The notes under the pieces: generated by a model
Databases searched by the model: none
The model's input: the letters and a program-made list of their open reading frames with translations, nothing else
Told to the model about the DNA's origin: nothing
Shown: positions 12,864 through 20,601 of the stretch, one piece after another
Layout of the letters: each line of letters opens with the position of its first letter
Numbering within the stretch: position 1 is the stretch's first letter
Made by a program: the position numbers and the translations under genes
Source of the DNA: Candidatus Nanosynbacter sp. TM7-074
GTDB lineage: Bacteria; Patescibacteriota; Saccharimonadia; Saccharimonadales; Saccharimonadaceae
Direction of reading: 5' to 3'
DNA length: 64,000 nt
NCBI RefSeq assembly: GCF_041006295.1
Contig: NZ_CP158487.1
Location: 620,001 to 684,000, forward strand

Positions 12864-14705
12864 TTATAGTCCTAATTCTCGTAGCTGCGCTGGATCGACT
12901 GTTGACGGTGAATCCATCATCACGTCAACACCAGAGCCGTTCTTTGGAAAAGCTAGGGTCTCGCGGACGTTCGTTTCGTCGATGAGCTCCATGAGGATGC
13001 GGTCAACACCAAAGGCACAGCCAGCGTGCGGCGGCGCACCGTATTTGAAGGCATTTAGCATGGCGCCAAATTTTTCCTCAACATAGGATTCACTAAAGCC
13101 AAGCAGGTCAAATACTTTATATAGCACTGCAGGATTGTGGTTTCGCACACCGCCGGAGCAGATTTCGTAGCCATTCATCACCATGTCGAATTGATCAGCC
13201 ACGATGGCGAGCTTGTCGGCGTCAGTCTTGGCCGACTCCAGCGCCTGCAACCCGCCCTTTGGCATACCAAATGGGTTGTGCCCAAAATCAAGCTTCTTGC
13301 CGTGATCATCCCATTCATAAAACGGAAAATCAATAATCCAAGCCAAGGCCACCACGCTCGGGTCTTTCAAGTTGAAATGGGTAGCAAATTCGTTGCGCAG
13401 ACGACCAAGTACGGCGTTGACGACTGAGCGAGTGTCGGCGCCGAAGAAGACAACATCACCGTCTTCAGGTTTCATTGTATCTATAAGCGATTTACGTTCT
13501 CTGTCTGACAAGTGTTTTGCCACTGGCGAAATCGCATCATAGCCATAAAAATCACTACTAGTGATCGGGATTGCATATCCCTGTGCCTCGTCAGGGTGTT
13601 TTATTTTAACATATTTAATGTAGGGCAAACCGCCCGCCCCCTCACTCTTGGCAATGTCGGTGAATTGATCAATTTGCTTGCGGCTCAAAGAAGCGCCGTT
13701 TTTCACGCAAATCGCCTTGATACACTCAGCGTTTTTGAACACGCCAAATTCAGTTTCGGCAAATACGTCGGTCAATTCAATCAGCTTCATACCAAAACGT
13801 AGGTCTGGCTTGTCCGAGCCATATGTCTCCATGGCGTCGCGGTAGGAAATGCGCGGAATTGGACTGCCATCACCAACAGGCAGGTCACTCAAATCCAGCA
13901 ACTTCTTACCCGCGAAATCGGTCGCGAACTGACACATCAACGGCTCAACTTCCTGGCGGACTTCCTCGCCGTCTTCAACGAAGCTCATCTCCAAATCCAG
14001 CTGATAAAACTCGCCGTACAGTCGATCAGCTCGCGGATCTTCATCGCGAAAACACGCCGCCAACTGGTAATACCGCGGCACACCGCCAACCATCAGCAGC
14101 TGCTTGAACTGCTGCGGCGCTTGCGGCAGAGCATAGAACTTATTTTCCTGCAACCGGCTGGGGATCAGAAAATCACGCGCACCCTCGGGGCTGGAATTTG
14201 CCAAAATCGGCGTCTGAATCTCGATGAAGTCCCGAGTATCCATATACTGATGCATTCGCCTATACATTTCAGCACGCTTTTTCAGCATCTCCTGCATCTT
14301 CGGGCGGCGCAAGTCGAGGTAGCGATACTTAAAACGTAAGTCCTCGCCTGCCTGATTCTCCTCGGCAAATGGCTGGATTGGCAAGGTTTCAGCACGATTG
14401 AGAATCTCCAAACTCTCCACCACAATTTCTACATTACCACTGGCGATATTTGGATTTTTCAAACCTTCGCCACGCTCAGTCACCACACCGCTAGCATGAA
14501 TCACAAACTCATCACGCAAGCTTTCCGCCAAACGAAACGCTTCCGCCCTATCAGGATTAATCACCAGCTGCACCAGCCCAGTATGGTCGCGCAGGTCAAT
14601 AAAAATCAGTCCACCATGATCGCGACGTGAGTGTACCCAGCCCGCCACGGTAATCATTTCCCCAACTTTCGTTGGTGTATCAATTGCAAAAGTCCTCTGT
14701 TTCAT
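12864..14705 (-). CDS. aspS: Aspartyl-tRNA synthetase
   Basis: A 613-residue bacterial-type class II synthetase. The order is: N-terminal OB-fold anticodon-binding domain (VAGWVHSRRDHGGLIFIDLRDHTG), motif 1 region (FIEIQTPILANSSPEGARDF), ALPQAPQQFKQLLM, motif 2 (ACFRDEDPRADR), the GAD insertion domain at about 290-400, and motif 3 (GCAFGVDRILMEL) near the C-terminus. It charges tRNA-Asp, and in organisms that use the GatCAB route also tRNA-Asn. Start ATG at 14705 with a TATAAT box 8 bases upstream, divergent from the Mrr-like gene. Confidence 0.97.
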   Translation of the reverse strand: MKQRTFAIDTPTKVGEMITVAGWVHSRRDHGGLIFIDLRDHTGLVQLVINPDRAEAFRLAESLRDEFVIHASGVVTERGEGLKNPNIASGNVEIVVESLEILNRAETLPIQPFAEENQAGEDLRFKYRYLDLRRPKMQEMLKKRAEMYRRMHQYMDTRDFIEIQTPILANSSPEGARDFLIPSRLQENKFYALPQAPQQFKQLLMVGGVPRYYQLAACFRDEDPRADRLYGEFYQLDLEMSFVEDGEEVRQEVEPLMCQFATDFAGKKLLDLSDLPVGDGSPIPRISYRDAMETYGSDKPDLRFGMKLIELTDVFAETEFGVFKNAECIKAICVKNGASLSRKQIDQFTDIAKSEGAGGLPYIKYVKIKHPDEAQGYAIPITSSDFYGYDAISPVAKHLSDRERKSLIDTMKPEDGDVVFFGADTRSVVNAVLGRLRNEFATHFNLKDPSVVALAWIIDFPFYEWDDHGKKLDFGHNPFGMPKGGLQALESAKTDADKLAIVADQFDMVMNGYEICSGGVRNHNPAVLYKVFDLLGFSESYVEEKFGAMLNAFKYGAPPHAGCAFGVDRILMELIDETNVRETLAFPKNGSGVDVMMDSPSTVDPAQLRELGL

Positions 14706-14719
14706 ATCTGTTTATTATA
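14706..14719 (-). promoter_or_regulatory. Extended -10 box of leaderless aspS
   Basis: Minus strand TGG-TATAAT (14714-14719), 8-base spacer, ATG 14705. Confidence 0.55.
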
Positions 14720-14742
14720 CCACAGCGACAACAGTTTTATGC

Positions 14743-14754
14743 TATAATCGCCCT
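14743..14754 (+). promoter_or_regulatory. Extended -10 box of the leaderless Mrr-like gene
   Basis: TGC-TATAAT (14743-14748), spacer CGCCCT, ATG 14755. Confidence 0.6.
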
Positions 14755-15561
14755 ATGGATAGCTATACGGTGGGCACTGTAGTCATCTTTTGTTTAATTA
14801 CGTGGATCATCGCCAGTCCTTTTGTAGTGTTTTATTATCATAAACGATATATCACAGCCTACCGGGAGCTAGAGGAATTACGCCAGGAAGTATCGCCCGC
14901 AGTAGATATCCAGTTAACCCAAATGTCTGCTTCGGAAGGGGCACAATCAACGAACAAGCAGCCCATTACCGAGAACAGGTCTACTCCAACCACACCACTC
15001 AGCGACCATGAACTGCTCACCAAAATTCGCTCCATGTCGCCGTATAATTTCGAAAAATACATCGCTCAATTATTTGAACATTTTGGCTATTCGGCTGCAA
15101 CCACTCCGTATAAACGCGACGGTGGCATCGACATTGTATTATACAAAAACGGCGTCCAAAGTTATGTCCAATGTAAAAAGTATATTAAACAAATTGTCAA
15201 AGTATCCGAAGTGCGTGATTTTTATGGTGCAGTTGTTGATCATTTACACGGCGGCGAGGCATTCTTTGTCACGACAAACATCTTCTCATCGGACGCGCGA
15301 AGATTTGTAAAATATTCTACCAATGGCAACAAAATACGGCTTATTGATAACACGGGACTACTTACCATCATTCGCGCCCTTGAAGATAAAGGTGTCGTAA
15401 TACCAATTCCTGACGTATCAGACATATCTCAAAAAATTAAACCATGTCCACGCTGTCGTGGCGGTCATCTGGTAATAAGACACAGCAAAAATAATCATTC
15501 ACCATTCTACGGATGCTCGAATTATCCCGAATGTCGATACATGCAAAAAATAGACTCTTAA
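14755..15561 (+). CDS. Membrane-anchored Mrr-like endonuclease with zinc ribbon
   Basis: A 268-residue protein with three parts. An N-terminal transmembrane helix (about 6-26), followed by a short coiled segment and a polar linker to about 82. Then an Mrr-type restriction endonuclease domain (about 90-220) with MSPYNFEKYIAQLFEHFGY, the catalytic core DGGIDI (Asp near 125) and QCKK (Gln-x-Lys near 140), and VVDHLHGGEAFFVTTN. Then a topoisomerase-type zinc ribbon with CPRC near 226 and CSNYPEC near 255. The domain order suggests a DNA-cleaving enzyme held at the inner face of the membrane, where it could meet incoming DNA. It lies 14 bases from the convergent CBS-protein gene. Confidence 0.85.
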   Translation: MDSYTVGTVVIFCLITWIIASPFVVFYYHKRYITAYRELEELRQEVSPAVDIQLTQMSASEGAQSTNKQPITENRSTPTTPLSDHELLTKIRSMSPYNFEKYIAQLFEHFGYSAATTPYKRDGGIDIVLYKNGVQSYVQCKKYIKQIVKVSEVRDFYGAVVDHLHGGEAFFVTTNIFSSDARRFVKYSTNGNKIRLIDNTGLLTIIRALEDKGVVIPIPDVSDISQKIKPCPRCRGGHLVIRHSKNNHSPFYGCSNYPECRYMQKIDS

Positions 15562-15575
15562 GCAATATCCGCGCT

Positions 15576-16577
15576 CTATAAGCTGTTAGTGCTGCGATTT
15601 TTACGCTCAATAACCTTACAAAGGCCTTCCTCGGAGTCAAATTCATTATCTATCTTACGGCCAAACAATTCCTCCATAACATCACCCAAACTCAGTAAAC
15701 CTACCGTTTCTCGAAGTTCATTAATAACAATAAAAAGATGATGCTGTGTTTTTAAGAATGCGGCCAAAGCGTACTGTAGAGTCTGAGCTTTATCTATATA
15801 GTAAACATCTCTACTCATAACTTTTTCTGCACGATGAGATTTTGACTTGCGATCAATTGTTAACAAATCTTGAATCCTTAACATGCCAACTATATGATCA
15901 ATATCACCTTGGATAACCGGAAATCGACTATAGCCTTTTTTATGAAGATCATCTAAAGCAAGCGGCCCAAGAAACTCATCCACCGGCACCGCCTCGATCA
16001 TACTTCGTGGCGTCATCACACTCTCAACCCTCATATCGTTAAATTTTAGCCCACTATTAATCAGCTTCTTTTCGTTAGCAGAGAAAACTCTACTCGACCG
16101 AGCAACTATCTCCAATAGCTCATCCTTCGACTCAACTACACGACTACCATTTACCATTGGCGAAACCGAACGAATTAGCGAAAACAATAATTGATGACGT
16201 TCAATAATCGCTAAGATTTGTGATTCATATTTTTCATATAACTGCTGTGAATATTTTTGCCACAAACGGATCCGCGCCACTGCACCGATTTCAAGAGCAA
16301 TTATCATTGATGATATGAGTCCAATTGTCCAGTGAAATAAATTGACACTAAGAACTGTTAAAATAACCAGCAGTAAAGACGCCGACGCTCGTTGCAAAGA
16401 AATTATATCGCATAAGAATTTTTGCTGCCGCAAATAAATATCAGCTTTTTTGTCGCCCTTTTTACTTCGACGTTGCAGTTCAAATTGACTGTGCGACGGC
16501 ATATTTGGTTGGACCCCCATCACAATCAACAACGTCGCTAAAACAGCTAAATATCCAATAATTAGCATTATCATCAT
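15576..16577 (-). CDS. CBS-domain membrane protein (CNNM/CorC/TlyC-like)
   Basis: A 333-residue protein with an N-terminal membrane region (helices at about 3-20, 62-80 and 84-105) and a cytoplasmic pair of CBS domains starting at the family motif MRVESVMTPRSMI (about 187). GYSRFPVIQGDIDHIVGMLRIQDLL and VGLLSLGDVMEELFG are the two CBS signatures. The membrane part is shorter than the full DUF21 domain of typical CorC/TlyC proteins and starts differently. A role in Mg2+ or Co2+ homeostasis is the usual inference. The start is ATG 16577, with TACAAT 6 bases upstream. Confidence 0.8.
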   Translation of the reverse strand: MMIMLIIGYLAVLATLLIVMGVQPNMPSHSQFELQRRSKKGDKKADIYLRQQKFLCDIISLQRASASLLLVILTVLSVNLFHWTIGLISSMIIALEIGAVARIRLWQKYSQQLYEKYESQILAIIERHQLLFSLIRSVSPMVNGSRVVESKDELLEIVARSSRVFSANEKKLINSGLKFNDMRVESVMTPRSMIEAVPVDEFLGPLALDDLHKKGYSRFPVIQGDIDHIVGMLRIQDLLTIDRKSKSHRAEKVMSRDVYYIDKAQTLQYALAAFLKTQHHLFIVINELRETVGLLSLGDVMEELFGRKIDNEFDSEEGLCKVIERKNRSTNSL

Positions 16578-16589
16578 AGTTTTATTGTA
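16578..16589 (-). promoter_or_regulatory. -10 box of leaderless CBS-protein gene
   Basis: Minus strand TACAAT (16584-16589), spacer AAAACT, ATG 16577. There is no TGn extension. Confidence 0.5.
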
Positions 16590-16630
16590 CCGTATTTCGT
16601 GCTATACTTGCTAGAGTAAACGGAGGTAAA

Positions 16631-17323
16631 ATGAACAAGAAAAGCTGGATAATTTTCTCAATTATTGTAATAGCAATTGTTGGCGGAATGATTTATATTT
16701 CAACACAAAATCGACTCAATGTGAGCGATATCACAAACGATCAGTTGAACACAGCAATAGCCGCAGAGTCCCGAAACGGCAACATTGCCGACCATGAAAT
16801 TGGCAGCAAGAGCGCTAAGGTGACTATTGTTGAGTACGCGGACTATCAATGTCCTGGCTGTAGCGCTGCTGCACCAAAAACTGAAGAAATTGCAAAAAAA
16901 TACAAGGATAATGTGCAACTTATCTTCCGCAACTTCCCAATTGCTGGCTCACACCCAAATGCACGAGCTGCCGCAGCCGTCGCTGAAGCCGCTGGACTGC
17001 AAGGAAAATTCTGGGAGATGAATAGTCTCTTATACTCTAGCCAGGACGCCTGGAAGAATGCCAGTGCCACAGAGCGCGACACGATATTTAGGTCATATGC
17101 AGAAAAATTAAACCTCAACATTGATCAGTATAAAATCGATGTTGCCAGTAACAAGGTTAAGAATAAGATTGACTTTGACATGGCATTAGGGCGCAAACAT
17201 GGTGTTGCCGCCACTCCAACCTTCTATGTCAATGGAAAAAACACTGAAATGGATAGTTCAGGCTCAATTGAATCGTCAGTAAAAGAAGCGCTTAAAAAGG
17301 CTGGCGTAGAAATAAAAGATTAA
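16631..17323 (+). CDS. DsbA-family membrane-anchored thiol oxidoreductase (CPGC)
   Basis: A 230-residue protein with an N-terminal membrane anchor (about 6-24) and an extracytoplasmic thioredoxin fold of the DsbA/BdbD type. The active-site motif CPGC is at 74-77 within EYADYQCPGC, FRNFPIAGSHPNARAAAAVAEAA is the DsbA helical insertion region, and the cis-proline loop is GVAATPTFYVNG. It forms or rearranges disulfides in surface proteins. RBS CGGAGGTAAA precedes the ATG, with TGC-TATACT further upstream, so this gene has a real leader. A strong terminator follows. Confidence 0.92.
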   Translation: MNKKSWIIFSIIVIAIVGGMIYISTQNRLNVSDITNDQLNTAIAAESRNGNIADHEIGSKSAKVTIVEYADYQCPGCSAAAPKTEEIAKKYKDNVQLIFRNFPIAGSHPNARAAAAVAEAAGLQGKFWEMNSLLYSSQDAWKNASATERDTIFRSYAEKLNLNIDQYKIDVASNKVKNKIDFDMALGRKHGVAATPTFYVNGKNTEMDSSGSIESSVKEALKKAGVEIKD

Positions 17324-17343
17324 TACTATTTGACGAAAAACCA

Positions 17344-17381
17344 AAATCCCGCTCCGGTGCCTTGGAGCGGGATTTATTTAT
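17344..17381. terminator. Strong bidirectional terminator
   Basis: Perfect 12-bp stem AAATCCCGCTCC/GGAGCGGGATTT with an 8-base loop. Downstream on the plus strand is ATTTATT; on the minus strand it is TTTTGGTTTTT. It can end both the DsbA-like gene and any minus-strand transcript from 17.4-17.6 kb. Confidence 0.9.
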
Positions 17382-17418
17382 AGTCGTCCCTATTCTATTA
17401 TGAGAGCGACTGCACTTT

Positions 17419-17511
17419 TTATTGTGCTATGTATGTTTGCCATTCGGCAGGCACCACATCCACCGCGATCTTTTTGCGCCGGGATGACACAAACTTGATT
17501 GCTATTGGCAT
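17419..17511 (-). CDS. Possible 30-residue basic peptide gene
   Basis: A minus-strand ATG at 17509-17511 follows AAGGAG with 11 bases between and opens a 30-codon frame (starts MPIAIKFVSSRRKK, ends EWQTYIAQ). Its transcript could start at a TTGACG-17-TACCAT promoter (17611-17639) and end at the terminator at 17344. The peptide is basic and amphipathic. No family is recognised; the same transcript could instead be a small RNA. Confidence 0.3.
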   Translation of the reverse strand: MPIAIKFVSSRRKKIAVDVVPAEWQTYIAQ

Positions 17512-17674
17512 GTGTTTTGCACTCCTTATTATTATGTGCAGCCCCACGCGCTTCGACCTTTATCACTTATATATCAGCAATTTAATGCTTCGGCGCGAGA
17601 CACATCAACAATGGTACCAAACGTCTATTGGTACGTCAAGCAAAAACATTTTAAAATGCCTACTTATTTATATA
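17512..17674. other. Gap upstream of the corA stop codon
   Basis: No convincing gene. It contains a minus-strand promoter-like pair TTGACG (17634-17639) and TACCAT (17611-17616) with a 17-base spacer, and the inverted repeat GTACCAA/TTGGTAC (arms of 7, 6-7-base loop) overlapping that promoter. Plus-strand frames here lack ribosome-binding sites. Confidence 0.4.
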
Positions 17675-18595
17675 TTAGAATAAGCGAATTCGCTTGGCAA
17701 TAACCATAACAAGTAAAATCAACAACACTGTAAAACTGGTAATTACTGGATATGCCCAAGGCTCCCCCTGAAACGGCAAGGCAATATTCATTCCATACAT
17801 ACCATAAAAGACATTCGGAATTGCCAGCAGAATAGTAATAGCTGTTAAAACTTTCATTCGCTGATTCAAAGTATTATTAGCCACGGTTGAATAGGCATTT
17901 TGAATACTGGATATGGTGTGCGCGCTGGAGCTAATTGCTACTAAAATCTGCTTGATATGTAAATCAATATCCGCCAGCGCTTCTAAATCTCGTGTTTTAA
18001 ACAAATGACGGCGATTCTCCATCAGCTGCGCAACAACATGAGATATTCCCTCCAGACTGCTTTGATACTCATTAAGTGTATCTTCAATTGCTACAAATTT
18101 AATGAAATCAGCATTCTCCACCTCGCGACGACTTAGACGCCGCCGAGCATCAGCAATCTTCTCCGTTAACAAATGTACGCGTTGTTCATATTGGGCAATA
18201 ATATAGGCTAGATTTGCAGCAAAAATCCCCGCTGGCCGCTCAGTGGTGCTAAATAAATAATCACTAATTTCTAGAGGCGAGAATTTAGCATACGGCGATA
18301 TTGTAATATAATGACCGCCCGAAATCGCAATTAAAAATGGCACCGTTTTGCCAGAATCAGTTCGTCCAAACGGCATGCGCGTAAAGACATATTCAACACC
18401 ATCAGAGAATTCTGCTCGAGGAAGTTCATGAATATCAAGCACATCACGCACTACATTCGTAGACAGTGATAAAGCCTTAGATACACGAACAGCATCAAAA
18501 CTGCCGCCCAAGTGAATCCAGCCATTTTTATGCATTCGATTAACTTGCGTCAGCTTCTCGGTCAGTGATCTGCGCTCAAAATAACCCACCACCAT
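17675..18595 (-). CDS. corA: CorA-family Mg2+ transporter (copy 1)
   Basis: A 306-residue CorA channel for Mg2+ (or Co2+/Ni2+). The large N-terminal cytoplasmic domain includes DVLDIHELPRAEF (about 49-61) and the long stalk helix; two C-terminal membrane helices follow. The selectivity signature YGMYGMN is near residue 268, at the end of helix 1, and the protein ends with the basic tail AKRIRLF. It lies 59 bases downstream of a second corA gene on the same strand; the two share architecture but differ clearly in sequence. Confidence 0.92.
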   Translation of the reverse strand: MVVGYFERRSLTEKLTQVNRMHKNGWIHLGGSFDAVRVSKALSLSTNVVRDVLDIHELPRAEFSDGVEYVFTRMPFGRTDSGKTVPFLIAISGGHYITISPYAKFSPLEISDYLFSTTERPAGIFAANLAYIIAQYEQRVHLLTEKIADARRRLSRREVENADFIKFVAIEDTLNEYQSSLEGISHVVAQLMENRRHLFKTRDLEALADIDLHIKQILVAISSSAHTISSIQNAYSTVANNTLNQRMKVLTAITILLAIPNVFYGMYGMNIALPFQGEPWAYPVITSFTVLLILLVMVIAKRIRLF

Positions 18596-18607
18596 AAAAA
18601 AATTATA
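18596..18607 (-). promoter_or_regulatory. -10 box of leaderless corA copy 1
   Basis: Minus strand TATAAT (18602-18607), spacer of six T, ATG 18595. Confidence 0.55.
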
Positions 18608-18654
18608 ATATACATAAGCTATATTAGCAATTTAGACTCGAGGTGACGCCCGCG

Positions 18655-19569
18655 CTACCTACGCCTTAAGAAATAATATCCCACAACAACGGCCAGAGCC
18701 ATGCTAATTGCGGCAATAATCCAAAACATCACTGGATTATCAGCTCCTGGAACTGGTACGTTCATACCGTATAAACCAGCAATCATCATCGGGATAGTCA
18801 AAGCTACCGTAATTACCGTTAGAAGACGAATCGTCTCATTAAGTCGCGTGTCCATCACTGCTCGGTAGCTATCGCGAACATTTGTAATAGTCCTCAATAA
18901 ACTTTTACATCGCGCAATTACCTGCTCTAAATCAATCGAAATGTCTTCAACATCTTCCTTGTCATCTTCCTTCAGACGCAGTTTTTGGGTCGCCAAAAGG
19001 CGCTCAATTGCCCAGTTCATCGGAATGAGAGCATCTAAATAATCGTTCAATTTGCGTTCGTATTCGGCCAACGTCGCAATATCATTAACTCTCAATGTAT
19101 GAATATTATCCGTAGCAGCACGCATTTGACGGTTAATCGTTGCCACCCGCCTCTGGTATTGAGTTGAAATTGCCTCAACCATGGCAACCAGAAGCTCAAT
19201 TTGCCGATCAGTTCTAATTCGCGTCTTATCAATAAACGGCTGCCATAAACGCCCCAAGCTATCCCGCGATAATGTCACGAGATAATCTTTATTCAGACAA
19301 AATAATATTGGCGTAGTAAAATCATTAAAATCATCATCTGTATCTGGTAGACGGGCAATTAGATACGTCCAGTCATTATCAAATTCAATACGCGGCACCT
19401 CGTGTGGATCAAGCGCATCACTAATTAAATCCTCGTCCAGACCTAACGTCAATAGCTGAGCCACCTCCTCCTCGCTCGGACGCTCACAACGCACCCAAGA
19501 GCCAGCACGCAATTTTTCTTGCGCACTAATCACCGAGTCGTTACTTGACGAGCGAAGATACTGTAACAT
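18655..19569 (-). CDS. corA: CorA-family Mg2+ transporter (copy 2)
   Basis: A 304-residue CorA protein with the N-terminal domain motif SDALDPHEVPRIEF, a long coiled stalk (about 130-235) and two C-terminal membrane helices. The signature GLYGMNVP is near residue 270, and the tail YYFLRRR is basic. The start ATG 19569 is preferred over an in-frame GTG at 19605 because the TATAAT box would otherwise lie inside the coding region and the extra residues look unlike a CorA N-terminus. Having two CorA genes side by side in a small genome suggests different ions or expression conditions. Confidence 0.92.
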   Translation of the reverse strand: MLQYLRSSSNDSVISAQEKLRAGSWVRCERPSEEEVAQLLTLGLDEDLISDALDPHEVPRIEFDNDWTYLIARLPDTDDDFNDFTTPILFCLNKDYLVTLSRDSLGRLWQPFIDKTRIRTDRQIELLVAMVEAISTQYQRRVATINRQMRAATDNIHTLRVNDIATLAEYERKLNDYLDALIPMNWAIERLLATQKLRLKEDDKEDVEDISIDLEQVIARCKSLLRTITNVRDSYRAVMDTRLNETIRLLTVITVALTIPMMIAGLYGMNVPVPGADNPVMFWIIAAISMALAVVVGYYFLRRR

Positions 19570-19584
19570 AATTTCTATATTATA
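19570..19584 (-). promoter_or_regulatory. -10 box of corA copy 2
   Basis: Minus strand TATAAT (19579-19584), 9 bases from ATG 19569; an overlapping TAATAT gives 7 bases. Confidence 0.45.
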
Positions 19585-19647
19585 GAATAAAATATCCATA
19601 AACACAAGAAAACCTGCCCTATTGACAGGAATTTCTTGTGTGTATTA

Positions 19648-20598
19648 TTACGATTTAATTATCGTTCCAGCTGAGCCGTTGATTGCTTCAGCAGTTTTAT
19701 CTAACGAGGTAATAATTGACGTGCGGCCCGGCTTGCCATTTAAGAACGCCAGCGCCGCCTGAGCTTTTGGTAACATCGAACCTGCCGCAAACTGACCATC
19801 GTCAATGTGTTTTTGAAGCTCGTCCACTGAGACCCCACCCAGAGATTGTTCATCTGGCTTACCAAAATTAATCTTAGCGGCGTCAACCGAAGTCAGAATT
19901 AACAATGTATCAGCTTCTAAAAGGTCCGCCAATTTGGCTGCACCGAAATCCTTATCAATAACTGCTGCGACGCCTTTTAATTGACCAGTTTCATCCTGCA
20001 AAACAGGAATGCCACCACCGCCAGTTGATACGACTGTGACTCCAGCATGGACTAGCGCTTTAATCACGTCGGCCTCAACAATCGTCTGAGGTTTTGGTGA
20101 AGGCACAACTCGTCGCCAACCACGACCAGCATCTTCTTTCACCGTATAGCCCCGCTCACTAGCGACAGTTTTAGCTTCCTCTTCCGAATAAAACGGACCA
20201 ATTGGCTTAGTCGGGTTTTGAAAAGCTGGATCGCTTAAGTCAACAATTGTCTGCGTTATAACACTGATGGCGCGATTATTCATTTGATTAACCTTAAAGG
20301 CGTCATGCAGAGCTTGCTGCAACCAGAATCCAATCAGACCCTGACTCATAGCGCCAGAATCCTCCAGAGGTAAACTTGGCACATCAGTCGTGTTGATTGC
20401 TTCTTCATGCAGAACAATGTTACCGACTTGCGGACCATTGCCATGAACAATCGCCACATTATGACCCGCCTGGATAAGTGGCAGAAGTTGACGAACTGTC
20501 TCATCAGCCACCCGCTGCTGCTGCTCAGACGCGGCTTCGCCCTGCCGTTGCAGGGCGTTACCACCGAGCGCTACTACAATAGTACGCTTCTTATCCAT
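19648..20598 (-). CDS. arcC: Carbamate kinase ArcC
   Basis: The last step of the arginine deiminase pathway: carbamoyl phosphate plus ADP gives ATP, CO2 and ammonia. The 316-residue sequence starts with IVVALGGNALQRQGE, the nucleotide-binding N-terminus of carbamate kinases. HGNGPQVGN (about 53), EDSGAMSQGLIGFWLQQAL, STGGGGIPV (about 192) and AGSMLPKAQAAL are further family motifs. The length is normal. It starts 3 bases after the arcD stop codon, so it is the promoter-distal gene of the operon. Confidence 0.97.
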   Translation of the reverse strand: MDKKRTIVVALGGNALQRQGEAASEQQQRVADETVRQLLPLIQAGHNVAIVHGNGPQVGNIVLHEEAINTTDVPSLPLEDSGAMSQGLIGFWLQQALHDAFKVNQMNNRAISVITQTIVDLSDPAFQNPTKPIGPFYSEEEAKTVASERGYTVKEDAGRGWRRVVPSPKPQTIVEADVIKALVHAGVTVVSTGGGGIPVLQDETGQLKGVAAVIDKDFGAAKLADLLEADTLLILTSVDAAKINFGKPDEQSLGGVSVDELQKHIDDGQFAAGSMLPKAQAALAFLNGKPGRTSIITSLDKTAEAINGSAGTIIKS

Positions 20599-20601
20599 AC
20601 G

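Noticed and set aside
17400..17498. A 32-codon plus-strand frame (starts MRATALFIVL) with a TATTCT box nearby
   Set aside because: The spacing to the box is only 3 bases, there is no ribosome-binding site, and the minus strand has better signals.
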